From Nectonema munidae (lineage: Eukaryota > Nematomorpha > Nectonematoida > Nectonematidae), in contig JAUIRK010000884.1 of NCBI GenBank assembly GCA_030549495.1, forward strand, positions 310,001-374,000: 64,000 bases of DNA, written 5' to 3'. Of this stretch, positions 46,001 through 55,276 are shown one piece after another. Each line of letters opens with the position of its first letter. The stretch's first letter is position 1. A program made the translations under genes and the position numbers. Below the pieces are notes generated by a model that saw only the letters and a program-made list of their open reading frames with translations, was not told the DNA's origin and ran no database searches.

Positions 46001-46457
46001 ATAGAGTGTGGAGTGTTGTACTTTTATTTCAAATCTTAAATACTCTTTCGGCAAATGTTTTGACAGTAATGAGAGTTTACTCTATTTCGTTAAATTTCAA
46101 CTCCTAACAAACACCTAAAGCATCTTGCAAAAAGTTGAACATCTCGTTTTGCCCGGCTCTTCCTTCAAAAAAGCATGAGATTAAAGGAGTTAGTTACGAG
46201 GCTGACAAAAATAAAGACCAGCTTGCACTACCTACTCCTACCATGAAAAAGGAATGCAAAAATCTTACTACATTAAGAATTTGGGAGAGTTGCAGGCCAA
46301 TGTGTATGGTGAGTGGGTCGGAATTGTTTTCAGAAGGTCGGACAAACTTGTTGTAGTTCAGAAGTAGTTTGTTGTGAAGTACCTTGGCCGCATCATTTCC
46401 TTCCAACACTCCCACCACGCTCAAGCAAGTTAGGAGGGGCAGGAAGAGAGAATTCAT
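30884..46457 (-). CDS. nicotinic acetylcholine receptor subunit (Cys-loop channel), non-alpha type
   Basis: A pentameric ligand-gated cation-channel subunit of the synaptic or muscle membrane. Placed exons (minus strand): 46,457-46,269; 42,662-42,553; 42,486-42,306; 40,191-39,942; 37,327-37,048; 33,594-33,335; 31,045-30,884. Order: signal peptide; ligand-binding domain with WLPDIVLHNNVDG (loop A) and the 15-residue Cys loop CPMNVQYFPFDEQTC; loop C without vicinal cysteines, hence non-alpha; TM1 (LFYTVNLLLPCVSISFL); TM2 (KLQLCISILISLTAFFSFLN); TM3 (YLLFTMVLVTASILMNVMIL); cytoplasmic loop ending IQRIHFIAHHKKCQSDYEE; TM4 (RIFLWVFAIAATIGTCCIIT). Two exons are unplaced: one of about 45 nt between 46,268 and 42,663 (the 'DEKNQ..TTN.W' segment) and one or more in the cytoplasmic loop. 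A polyadenylation signal lies about 25 bp after the stop. Confidence 0.92.
31410..33121 (+). mobile_element. pogo-type DNA transposon relic in the receptor's last intron
   Basis: Plus strand: MSNCKELTVSDKAK and LAKKFG (about 31,625-31,715, CENP-B-like helix-turn-helix), SGPIIQEK and NLTNFKVSNAWLNK (about 31,890-31,980), then NMDETGLRFRALPDKTLWIK and SSKDRLTVSLCVNQIGTFDK (32,075-32,215) and TTSVLQPLDQNFEKL (about 32,430-32,475). This is the pogo order: HTH, DETGL with the first catalytic Asp, and the PLDQ block. The right end ...TCGACTG is followed by TA (33,122). The left end is decayed (related sub-terminal sequence near 31,410-31,460). Several frameshifts and stops are present. It lies opposite in strand to the receptor gene. 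Confidence 0.85.
33335..33594 (-). CDS. nAChR exon: end of cytoplasmic loop
   Basis: A 260-nt exon, phases 1 to 0. It reads DAFNTLRFLRYKDRVHRATA then SKRKSMQIKMKPFVDYSDET, KVLFRRVISDCHSFDLLDGG and SSGSLSAAIQRIHFIAHHKK CQSDYEE. The final part matches the amphipathic MA helix before TM4 of nicotinic receptors (A+..IKFIA.H...). Its starting phase (1) does not fit the end of the 37,048 exon (phase 2), so an intervening exon is missing. Confidence 0.85.
33840..34075. repeat. repeat-like block with C-rich tract
   Basis: A GGAGGCCAAGCCCC...TGCCCCCC start and a 14-C run (34,048-34,061) bracket AT-rich sequence. This is the same architecture as the hAT MITE at 60,788-61,005, but clear inverted ends or target duplication were not found. 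Confidence 0.3.
34080..37047 (-). other. nAChR cytoplasmic-loop intron(s); unplaced exon expected
   Basis: Mostly AT-rich. It contains a 109-bp tandem duplication (35,775-35,975). An exon entering in phase 2 and leaving in phase 1 should be here, encoding the variable part of the TM3-TM4 loop; I could not identify it. A 77-codon minus ORF (34,916-35,149) has no receptor-like motif. Confidence 0.4.
35775..35975 (+). repeat. about 109-bp direct tandem duplication
   Basis: Two copies start at 35,775 and 35,884. They share TTCAAAC.TATTTGTG, then CCATTCCTACTACTAGG, a TCTCTCTCTATCTATATC block and AATAAGGA.TACATCTG. The copies differ by an indel of about 10-15 bp in the middle. Confidence 0.8.
37048..37327 (-). 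CDS. nAChR exon: TM2 and TM3
   Basis: A 280-nt exon (TGTAG acceptor, GTAAGT donor). It reads VLSFYLPAESGKKLQLCISI then LISLTAFFSFLNEVIVPTSL, VVPLIAKYLLFTMVLVTASI and LMNVMILNIHHRTCAPETMP PWIKRIFFSSISK. TM2 lines the pore; residue 20' is Glu as usual. Position -1', almost always Glu in cation-selective subunits (GEK), is Lys here (GKK), and 9' is Ile where Leu is usual. NIHHR after TM3 is a standard nicotinic signature. Confidence 0.93.
37328..39941 (-). other. nAChR intron
   Basis: 2.6-kb intron within the SISFL|A codon of TM1. AT-rich, with a small G/C-rich hairpin-like block at about 38,569-38,594; no coding element recognised. Confidence 0.6.
39942..40191 (-). CDS. nAChR exon: loops F and C, TM1
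   Basis: A 250-nt exon (TGCAG acceptor, GTACGT donor). It reads VDIILRNFIKKSESDENNTA, then ISFIDYYPTMEWDLLSVFAS, KYNIKYDLLGDSFAELAFNL and TIRRKPLFYTVNLLLPCVSI SFL. MEWDLL and TIRRKPLFYTVNL are nicotinic landmarks. The loop C region has no adjacent cysteines, so it should not form a principal (alpha) binding face. A possible N-glycosylation site (NLT) lies just before TM1, and another (NNT) in loop F. GC-richer than its surroundings. Confidence 0.93.
40192..42305 (-). other. nAChR intron
   Basis: 2.1-kb intron. A G-rich patch at about 41,378-41,405 is the only compositional oddity; no element recognised. Confidence 0.6.
42306..42486 (-). CDS. nAChR exon: loops E and B, Cys loop
   Basis: A 181-nt exon (TTAAG acceptor, GTGAGA donor). 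It reads VDGVYDVQFSTKANVFSNGK, then VVWSAPAIFNSYCPMNVQYF and PFDEQTCQLRFGSMTYNIKK. The Cys loop has the standard 13 intervening residues with FPFD. The usually invariant Trp of the FGSW(T/S)Y motif after the Cys loop is Met here. Confidence 0.93.
42487..42552 (-). other. 66-bp stop-free intron of the nAChR gene
   Basis: GTTTGC...TTAAG interrupts the loop A codons HN|N. Removal restores WLPDIVLHNNVDGVYDV, the family consensus. The intron is 22 codons long and has no stop, so retention would keep the frame open. Confidence 0.8.
42553..42662 (-). CDS. nAChR exon: loop D/A region
   Basis: A 110-nt exon, the conserved size of this exon in many nicotinic genes. It reads EWLDYRLQWNTSIYDNISSI then KIQSRRIWLPDIVLHN, ending in phase 2. 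EW.DY+L.W and IWLPDIVL are landmarks. Confidence 0.93.
42663..46268 (-). other. nAChR intron(s); small exon expected
   Basis: 3.6 kb with a missing phase 0-0 exon of about 45 nt (the DEKNQ...TTN.W segment). A minus-strand run containing NLNQLLRTLTNCE (about 44,640-44,600) was considered but lacks the Trp. Otherwise AT-rich, nothing recognised. Confidence 0.45.
46269..46457 (-). CDS. nAChR first coding exon: signal peptide
   Basis: A 63-codon exon starting at an ATG (46,455-46,457) and ending at GTAAGA. It reads MNSLFLPLLTCLSVVGVLEG (signal peptide) then NDAAKVLHNKLLLNYNKFVR and PSENNSDPLTIHIGLQLSQI LNV. The A..L...LL.NYNK.VRP and L.LSQ(I/L)..V patterns are the start of the mature receptor. 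The frame is open further upstream, but this Met is the one followed by a proper signal peptide. Confidence 0.9.
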
Positions 46458-48890
46458 TTGGGCAGAAGCAACGTGAATTGAGAGGATCCGTTGCCTGCGT
46501 ATCTGCTCATTGTGGCGCCATTTCTGTTTTGCAAGAGAAGGAGGCTGCTTTTTGCCGATTAATTTTTTAATGAAAAAGCTGATTAATCTCTGTCGATTGT
46601 GAAGAAAGAGAGCAAACGAAGAAAAGGAATGCTGAGTTCTCAATGTAAGAGAGAAAAGAATGGCTTGAGTGTGAAACAGCTACACGTCTTTGTAAAGGAG
46701 CGATTAGCATCTTTAAAGTCGATACACAGAAGTAGTACCAAACCAAGATACTTTCTTTGTATTCGTGTTGAAAAAGTTTCTACATTATTAGCATTTAAAT
46801 TGATTGTTAATGCACTTAATAACGAAATTAGACCTGCAGTCAGCCAAGATACGCGTGTTCAAAAGAGTAAGATGCATGCGAGGCACACACGTTATTGATT
46901 CACTTTACGTGGAAAAGAGTTTCATCAAAACGCTTGGATGTGTAAAGCAAGGAATTATAGATTTTAATGAGAAACATATGTAAAACATTACTGGCTTGTT
47001 GTAATGAATGTTCGAACCACAGTGAAGAGATCATTTCAATAAAAGAGTGTGAAGCATTGCTCGTGATCCAACATTAAGAGAGATTTCAGCTGCATACCAA
47101 GGTGTTTTGAAATTACACGTATACCTCCATAATCGAGTAAAAAGCCCATCAATTTCATTTGAAAAATGGGTGAAATAATGAATTTATATTTCAAAAAGTT
47201 GCAGAATTCTATTATCTTATGATTCATACGATTTTTTCAAATCTCAAAAATTTTGAAAGTAAGAAACCCAATAATTGCTATTTTCATTTAATCGATATAG
47301 CAATAAACCATCTATAAACTCTATAAAATGACGTTAAATTCGATAATTAAAAAAACAATTACTCATCTTAATTAATTTAAATAAAGATTCATAAAAACCA
47401 AATATAATTACATTTTAGTCTTCTCTAACTGGAGGTATATGACGCAGATATTTGAACAAGCAGAAGTAGTGCCTATTTTCGTGATGCCAAAAGCACAATA
47501 ATTATTATATGAATGATTGGAAAGAGCGTTCCTCCTCATAATGACGGAATCCATCCATCCACTAAATCACATCACAATCAATATGATCCTACTTAGTCGG
47601 AATTCCTATGAATGAAATATCCATTTTTTACGTCAACACCCTCGCAAGACCATTGTTGGCTTCACACTCCAGGCTGTTTTTTATGATAAAAATCGTACAG
47701 AAAAATAAATCTAACCCCCTCCAAAAACACCATGTACTTTTTAATCTCTATTTGACTTACATATAAGAAAAGTCAAAAAATGAAAAAGTGTCCATATTCA
47801 ATATAATTACATATTTTAAAATTATTTTCCTAAATGGCGTTAATCCAAAATACAATTAAATTTTATACTCAAAAAGATTTGCCCAAAAATGTAGCGATAA
47901 AATTTCTAAGTGTCCTCAAAGTATGAGAAAAAAACAATTTTTTAACATATCATAACTGAGCAATTTATTGAAGAAAGAAACTTTAAGTCAAAATTATTTA
48001 AATATGTTAGAAAGTTTCAAAAAGTAATATAATGAAATAAAACAATGTTTTAAGGAAACTATTTTCTAAATCAACATCATAATTACACTTGTTATTTTAA
48101 ATGATTTAATGATACATACAGAAATAGTATAAAATACATAAAAAGATAGTATGCAGACAAAAAACTTTATCCTATATCAAGCGTAAACTTTAAAATCACA
48201 AAAAGTTGTTAAGTATAAAAAAATGTATCAAATCAAAATACAGTAAATATAAAACATTTGGAGAATTAAAAATTCAGGGTCTTGGAGACTCGCCCCTAAA
48301 TAATTTGCGACTAAGAAATTTTTACACTCAAAAAAAGTAAGTTCGTGTAATCCTGATTGAAGTCAATAATATGTATGGTAAAGAATAAATGTCGGTGCAC
48401 TTTGATGCGTTTCGTTTTATCCAGTGAATACTCAAACATACGCATCCTTCATATTTTGGGCAGAAGTTGAACTCTACATTATTTGATGTAGAAATGGGAA
48501 AGCGAGGAATTGATAATTCCACAGTTCGCACTCACTGCTACCTTCCATCACAGCGATACATCTTACACAATCGTTTATAAATCAAGTATTGTTATAATTA
48601 CAGCACGAGAAAGTCCATTTCTATAAAAGTAATCTCTAACCTCTGAAAAAGTCGAAACAAAGATTTAGAACTTGATAAAGTGTGAATCAAACAAAAATAT
48701 AAAGTCAATTTTTCAAATTTAGGTCAATAAAGTCAATTTACAATAGTTTTTATTGAAAAATATTCAAAACATCAGGACACTGATTGGAGCTTTGTTACCT
48801 TAAATTCAAAAATTTATAAAGAGAAAAAGTTTAAGTGAATAGGTCCATAAAAGATGTGAGAGTCCAACTTAACTCACAATACACATAATT
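46458..48890. other. upstream of the receptor gene; no other gene seen
   Basis: The first few hundred bases may hold the receptor 5' UTR and promoter on the minus strand. A 99-codon plus-strand ORF (46,599-46,898) is basic and unrecognised. The rest is AT-rich. Confidence 0.4.
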
Positions 48891-48898
48891 AAAAAATT

Positions 48899-49870
48899 AT
48901 GCCAAAAAGTGCGAAGTCTTCTTCACAAAAAGTTAAAGAAATCATATTTAAACTTCCTGAAGAGTTTACTTCAACTCCTAAAAATGAACTCTATTGCAAA
49001 CTTTGTACTTACATTACAGCAAATATTTTTTTGTTGAAAGTCATAGAAAGACTGAAAAATATTGAACTTAAAAGAATTCAAAATTTGATACTTCTTCTGT
49101 TCAAACGTTTATTAGTGATAATAACTTTGTAAAGAAAGTAACAGAATCTTTTTTGCCAGCAAATATACCTTTGAATAAATAAAATAATCCTTCGATTGAA
49201 GATTTGTTCAAATGTATGGGGTACACTTGTCCAAATGCAAACTCTTATGGATATTACATTACAAGTCTTGCAGAAAATATAAAAGAAAGTATCAAAGAAA
49301 AGGTAAAAAGTAGTTTTTTATTTCTAATTATAGATGAGTCGTCGTTTGGAAATAAGTATTATGTAAATGTTTTGGTTGGAGATCAAGGTTTACAAAAGAA
49401 AACGTATTCAATTGATTCTGTTTCAAATAGTTGATGACAAAATAAAGAGGAAATTTTGTGCTTCTCATTAGTGATGCAGCTACACCTGCATGAAAAAAGC
49501 CGAAAACTTTAAAAATTTTGTACCCCTGTTTGTTCATGTTTTTTGCTTAGCACATTTATTGCATAACTGTTGCTTGAATGTGAGATAAAAATTTGAAAGT
49601 GTTGATAATTATCAAAATGTTGATAATTAAGAACAGAGACAAACGATTTTTAACGAAATAGGTCACAACCAAAACCCATGGTAACTAGATGGGCATCCTG
49701 GTTAAAGTCAGCGTTTTGGTATGTCGAAAAGTTTGTTGAAGTCAAAAGAATTGCGTTGGACTCTCTGATTCTGGACTTATTATTGATAGAGCAAAAAAGC
49801 CCTTGTTGTTTCTTCTCTACCGCTTCTCTTGAATCTATTGCGTAAATGATCAAAAAATGCACTTTTTACA
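48899..49870 (+). mobile_element. hAT relic of CGGBP1 type
   Basis: Begins with an ORF whose first 40 residues (MPKSAKSSSQKVKEIIFKLP...NELYCKLC) resemble the N-terminus of CGGBP1-like hAT proteins, followed by FL.ES+RKT-like sequence. Then SLAENIKESIKEKVKSSFLF and LIIDESSFGNKYYVNVLVGD (about 49,260-49,380; DE at the first catalytic site), LISDAA (49,465) and SAFWYVEKFVEVKRIALDSL (about 49,700-49,770). At least four frame breaks. Its 3' end abuts a piggyBac relic. Confidence 0.75.
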
Positions 49871-49929
49871 CAGCACTGTTGAATGTTCACATTCTTTTCT
49901 CTTTTTTCATCTCTGATTTCTGGTGAGTT

Positions 49930-51320
49930 CGTCTTCTTCAAATACTTCGAGCTCTTCCTCTGAGGAAGAATGTTCTGATGGCAACTATTTCGAGGCTGGG
50001 AAGAAGAAATGATAATACAAAGAATAGATGACGACTTATCAGCTCAAGATGGAAAAACTTATACTTGTTGTTCTCGAAATTTTATTTCTGGTCCAAATTG
50101 AAATTTAATTTTCCGTCCCTACGAACCTTCAAATGGAACAAAATGTTTGAAAAGTAATGTCCAAATCTTCAATCTGTTTTTGACATTTCTTTGTCAAATC
50201 GTGTAGTAAAAATGACAGAAAGAAAGCATTCAGAAAATCACAAGTAATTTTTAAACTTAACTATCCTTTTTTTAGTAATATTATCTTAGTAATTCTAATT
50301 CAAAATAGGAAGAATTTAGAAGCTGCTTCCATGGATTGGGGTGACAGATCTCTTAGCTTATTTTGGATGCATTTTGCATATTGACCAAGCCAAAGATCAG
50401 AAAATTATTACAAGATCGTGATCCATTTGTAAGAGCAGCCATTGGCAGAATTATATTTATAAATATTTTTATTAGATTTGATGATTTCAATACTAGAGAC
50501 AGACATGACAAACTTTCTGCTATAAGATTTATTCATGATGCACTTTTTGAAAAATGCCACAGGTATTGGTCCCCTTTAGCCATAGTTACGAGTGACGAAA
50601 AATTAATTAAATCTAGAGGCCGTTGTCGTGCCAAAGTGATGATTCAAACAAACCAGGTCAAGATGGAATTAAAACGATGAGTCCAAAACGTTTTATGTAA
50701 AGAAACGTGAAATATGTTTGTTGCAGGTTAGAGTTATTTTCGAGCTTAAAAATTCGTAAACGTTTCATTTCAAAAAGTGATTTACCTCAAGGATGTGGGG
50801 TATATTTAGACCGTTGCTTTACTTCTCATGAGCTAGCAAAAAGGGCCCTCCAATTGAATCCTATTTGTAGGTTTAAACTTACAAGAACCAGAAAGTAAAA
50901 TTCTATATACAGATTTTTCATTTCTTTCCATATGCATTCCAATGAAACCTGCAAAAAATTTCTAAAGAAGTGTACATTTTATCTTCTCAGCATACAAGAA
51001 ATGTAACGATCACAACTGATAAAAGCAATCAGAAGCTTTATTGTGTTATAATGAAATAATAGCAGTGCTAATTGTTTCAACAGAATGTCAAGGATTATAC
51101 ATGGTATAAACCAAGCAGACGCTCCACTATGGCTGTATTTACCAACTATTTGGACATAGCTGCTTAAAACTCTTGGGCCATTTTTCAGCATAATGGCGCA
51201 GAAAATGTTTTTTCTTCCAAAAAAGGGGGCAGGAAAGTTTTTTTAAAAAGTTCATCTCACAATTTATGTAAACAATAGATGGTAATTCGCTCAAATATTT
51301 GTCAAATTTCTCGACCAATA
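49930..51320 (+). mobile_element. piggyBac transposase relic 2
   Basis: Plus strand: acidic Ser/Glu start (SSNTSSSSSEEECSDGNYFE, about 49,930), then IGRIIFINIFIRFDDFNTRD and RHDKLSAIRFIHDALFEKCH (50,435-50,560), SRGRCRAKVMI (about 50,613-50,645), YLDRCFTSHELAKRALQ (about 50,805-50,855) and MAVFTNYLDIAA (about 51,130-51,165). The order matches piggyBac transposases (RFDD..TR..R.DKLAPIR, FRGRC, D.FFTS..LA, RWP...F.NLLDIAALNA). Several frame breaks. It belongs to a different piggyBac lineage from the 27-kb relic. Confidence 0.8.
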
Positions 51321-51329
51321 AAAAATATT

Positions 51330-52860
51330 TTACCATACTTTGGATTTCATTCCTTTCCTGAAATACTCTAAACTTACTGTTATATACCTGATTTTAAGCC
51401 AAGGACAAAGGCTACACGTAAGGGTACATTTTATAAAAAACATCCTTTTTAGTAGGCCCTGAATGTAATTCTGTTGAATAATTATGATTTAAAATCATGC
51501 CCCTTATTTTGCCTATTATTGTCAAATTCAGTCATTTTATCTTAAAAATGACGTCATTATCAAAATTGAAAATTTAAGGAATCTTGCAAAAATATACCTT
51601 TTATTTTAAGTTAATTATAAAAGAGAATCTTACTTAAAACTAATTCCTAAATTAATAATTCATAAACACTCTTACTACTTACTTATGACAGTCGTATAGT
51701 CTCCATAAAAAATTCATATATAAATTCCAAATATGAATTTTAATCATGATGGCAGAGATGCAAAGTCTGTACCAAGATCTAAAGCAATCAAATCAAAGTC
51801 AATAACAAAAAGTTATATTAATTTATTCAAACATTACAATTATTTTTTAATTTATGAAACTCCAACCAGTTTTGGGGCAGATTTTTGGTCAAAATCACGA
51901 TTTCAAAATAAATCATTTAATTGGACAATAAGTAAATTTTAGGTGAAAAGCGGCTTTATCAAAGAGACGATACTACACTTATTCATTATATATCTGTAAG
52001 CTGTATGAATAATGCCAACAAAAATGGTGACGTCTCTGCTCTCCCTACATCTATTATTATCATACTTCAAAAATACACAGTGTAGTAGATTTATACCTTC
52101 AACGATTGCAATCTACATACTTTGCATCACACTATTTAGGAAATTTAAAGTCAGCATTTCTGGATAAATGACTAATTAAATCAAGAAAGAATGCGTAAAT
52201 TGAAAAACGTATTTAAAATGGAACGTGTGCAGGTAGGGGCTTGAGAGCCCATACTTTTTCAAAACAGTAATTTACAAAATAATTAAGTAAAATAGGAATT
52301 CTTTTCCTACTCCTAGAACATCTCACGCCCTTCAACTGATGAAAGAAATGGGGAACTTTTTATGTAGCGGACGGCCTGAGAGCGTGTTTCTTTTTGTCCT
52401 GCCTGTGTTTTTCTAGTTGAAAAAAGAGGATGTGAATAAAGTGGCATCACTTTTGAAGGAGGAAAAAGTTTGTCATGCAAGAAATTAATTGTCAAATGGC
52501 TTTAACTTGTTTGTAAAGCCTCTTACTTCACGCAAAAGAAAGTGACGTTTTTTAAAAAGATGATTGAAATAAAACAGCCAAGTCAATTTATAAGTATATT
52601 AATTTAAGAGGAAGAGCAGATGGAGCAAAGCAGACATCATAAATGCCTACTCCGTTAAAAAATGGAAGCTTTCTTTCATCAAACTTGTTTGGATGCTGCC
52701 GCATAGTTTGGATTCTTGTTGAAAATGCTCTGAACAACAGAATTACCTCTTAATCAGCCTTCTTTTTTCGAGAAATCAACAACGCCCGTTATTTAGAATG
52801 TTTACCGAAGCCTCCTATTTCATTACAAAGAATTTTTTTAAGAAAAGAAGTACCGCAAGT
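51330..52860. other. AT-rich sequence, no gene seen
   Basis: Short ORFs only, no motif recognised. Confidence 0.4.
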
Positions 52861-52862
52861 TT

Positions 52863-52968
52863 GCTTTGGTGGTGGTTAGACACACAATTGAAAATTAAGA
52901 ACACAAAAAATTCGTGCTTTGGTGGTGGTTAGACACACAATTGAAAATTAAGAACACAAAAAATTCGT
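52863..52968 (+). repeat. 2 x 53-bp perfect tandem repeat
   Basis: The unit starting GCTTTGGTGGTGGTTAGACA occurs at 52,863 and again at 52,916 with no difference seen over 53 bp, plus a few bases of a third unit. Identity suggests a recent duplication. Confidence 0.9.
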
Positions 52969-53026
52969 GCTTTCTCTAAAGAAAAAATTGTACTAAATGC
53001 AAATGTCTTTTCAAATAATTTTTTTT

Positions 53027-53129
53027 GAGATAAATTTTCGACCACTATGGTCATCAAACGATCTAACTGGAAGAGAAGGGTGCCGAAGTGCTGTGATTGG
53101 AGTGGTAATAGTGGTCGAAAATTTATCTC
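53027..53129. repeat. 21-bp perfect inverted repeat; small foldback/MITE
   Basis: GAGATAAATTTTCGACCACT plus A (53,027-53,047) is exactly complementary to 53,109-53,129. Imperfect complementarity extends further outward. The loop is about 61 bp. It is probably a short terminal-inverted-repeat element; no clear target duplication was identified. Confidence 0.75.
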
Positions 53130-53139
53130 CAAAAATTTT

Positions 53140-53917
53140 TATAACCTACAGTGATGTTTTTGTTTCCTAAATTTTTGAAATAACCCTTGTCCTATGGAAC
53201 ATGAAGTTATTTCTACATATTTTATGAAAATTTGGTAAAATAAAAATGTTGGTCATTAATGGGCTGCATGAAGGCTTTTTACATGAGACTAAATATCTAA
53301 AGTCTTTATTTAAATTTGTTTTTAATTCCTCATTTGGGTGAGCTCAGTGTTAGGCCAGTATGCGATACTTTTCACATAAAAGCCTGTTTCTTACTATGAC
53401 TCGCAGAACGTGTGCAAGCACTCTTTAGTGTGAAGAATGACACGGAATGGCGATAAGTTCTACGAGTTAACTTTGAATAAAGCACTTTTTCTATTTTTCC
53501 AGGACTTCGAAAAAATTTGAAGGACTTCGATGGCATGAACTACCGATTTCCCGAAGGATTTGAGGGCCGTGGATTGGGGTGTGGAGACCCTACACGCCCC
53601 AGATCGAAATTCGCAAGAAGAAGAAAAAGACAATAGACGTTGAGAGCACTTCTTGATGAAGGGCATCTATTCTGATTCCCATGAAACCAAAAAAGGGATA
53701 GTCCTGCTATCTTTTTCTCGACCGATTGAATCACACGCGTTAGCTCTACTCTTGTGAATGCAAATGTTCTCTTTCGCCATTCGTTAAAAGTGTGAGATAT
53801 TTTTCATGACTGTATTTGTTAACATTATGCAAGGGACAAAACATAAATAAATTAAAAATAATCTTTTAGCATTTCGATAAAGTAGGTCTAAAAATCTTTG
53901 GATGATTTAAGATGAGA
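53140..53917. other. downstream of PTEN; no gene seen
   Basis: Presumed PTEN 3' flank or UTR on the minus strand. Minus ORFs at 53,460-53,734 have no recognised motif. Confidence 0.4.
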
Positions 53918-55276
53918 CTATGAAAGGATGGAGCATTGACGATGTTCAGCAGAAATGACGTTGTCTTGAGTCAGCGTATCTCGTCTTTTTCCTTCCATAA
54001 CTTCGTGAGCGCTCGAAGAGGCAGAAGGCGAGGCTGTTCTGACTTCATTTTCAGAACAAGTGTCCGACAAACAACTTTTCGCGTCCATCGAGGAAGAAAG
54101 AGACGAGAAGGATTTGGAGGATGAGATGTCGACATCGTGATCGATGACACCGACCTCATCTTCATAATCGCCATTGTTTTTGATCGAGTCGGGTGAGTAC
54201 GATGCGAGCAGACTTACCCGAATGTCGCCTTCGCCCTCTGAAGTGCGTTTCAACTTATCGCAACAGAAGGATACGTCTTTGGCGGAGAAAATGAATTCCC
54301 GCTCGACTTGATTTTGATTGTTACAATCTTCATACCCGAGAAAGTGTGGATAGCTGTTGAATAAGAAGAAGGTGTTGAACGTGAAATAGAAGAGTTTTTT
54401 GTCGGAAGAGATGGCCGCCTTTCTTCGTCTTTTTCCGTAAACTTTAACTTTCACATCACCACTCATAAAAAGGTTTGAAAAAAAGTGAGTATATTGTTGG
54501 CAGTGGAGACAAAGGAGGCCTCGCTCATCATTTGGATCATGTGAGGATGAAGAGAGAGTCTCGTTTTTGAGGAAGGAGAGCGAGGTGTGGAAACTTTTTT
54601 TGAAATCCAGCAAAGTTATGCCGATTCGCGTTAATGAAAAAAATACTGGCTCAGAGGTAGAAACAGAGAGAGTGATGTGTTTGAGTAAAACGGGCAAGGA
54701 GTGGTAGATGAGTTTGTGGGGGTGCGAGTACAGCAATGTTTGGTAGTAATGCACGTACCTCTGTTGGCAAGGAATGGTGATGCCTCGCTTGTCCGTCGTT
54801 CGCAGCTGATCGTAAAAGGCGATCGCATCAACACTCGAGCTAAAGTAGTGCGCGTGCAAGAGATAGCAACAGATCATGACCCCACTGCGCCCCTTTCCGG
54901 CCTTGCAGTGCACAGCAGCCACGTTCTGGGGGTGGGCGCTGAGCCAGGCGTGCACGTCAGAGCAGAATGCCTCCATCATGGGGATGGTGGGTGGGCAGTG
55001 GTCGTTGAAGGGAAAGTTTGAGACGCGGTCCTTGAACTTGGACGTGTCGTAAGAGCGTCGGTAGCACAAGTTGTAGACTTTGTAGTGGCCGCGGTGGCGC
55101 CCTTCTAGAAAGCAGACGACGTCGTCGATGTGGTTGCGGTAGAGGCCCTCGAGGCGACTCGCGGGGAAGCCCATGGCGATCAAGTTGGGCAGGATGTAGA
55201 CCAGATCGAGGTTGAAGCCGTTCTCCACGAAGCGCTTCTTATTCTTGCTGACGATCGCACGAAGAGTATCTCGCAT
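53918..55276 (-). CDS. pten: PTEN phosphatidylinositol-3,4,5-trisphosphate 3-phosphatase, single exon
   Basis: A complete 452-residue protein that removes the 3-phosphate of PIP3 at the plasma membrane and so opposes PI3K signalling. Phosphatase domain (about 1-185): basic PIP2-binding start (VSKNKKRF), WPD-like loop with Asp92 (FNDHCPP), C71, P-loop HCKAGKGRSG with Cys124 and Arg130, and the TI loop (ITIPCQQRY, T167/I168). All fall at the same numbers as in human PTEN; position 131 is Ser instead of Thr. A C2 domain follows (about 190-370), with a basic loop GKRRRKAAISSDKK matching the membrane-binding loop. The tail is acidic and Ser-rich, ending QCSILS, without the human PDZ-binding TKV-COOH. 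There are no introns, whereas animal PTEN genes commonly have several. The frame is intact. Confidence 0.96.
   Translation of the reverse strand: MRDTLRAIVSKNKKRFVENGFNLDLVYILPNLIAMGFPASRLEGLYRNHIDDVVCFLEGRHRGHYKVYNLCYRRSYDTSKFKDRVSNFPFNDHCPPTIPMMEAFCSDVHAWLSAHPQNVAAVHCKAGKGRSGVMICCYLLHAHYFSSSVDAIAFYDQLRTTDKRGITIPCQQRYVHYYQTLLYSHPHKLIYHSLPVLLKHITLSVSTSEPVFFSLTRIGITLLDFKKSFHTSLSFLKNETLSSSSHDPNDERGLLCLHCQQYTHFFSNLFMSGDVKVKVYGKRRRKAAISSDKKLFYFTFNTFFLFNSYPHFLGYEDCNNQNQVEREFIFSAKDVSFCCDKLKRTSEGEGDIRVSLLASYSPDSIKNNGDYEDEVGVIDHDVDISSSKSFSSLSSSMDAKSCLSDTCSENEVRTASPSASSSAHEVMEGKRRDTLTQDNVISAEHRQCSILS

Noticed and set aside
54701-55021. 106-codon plus-strand ORF antisense to PTEN
   Set aside because: Shadow of the PTEN frame in GC-richer coding sequence; no motif.
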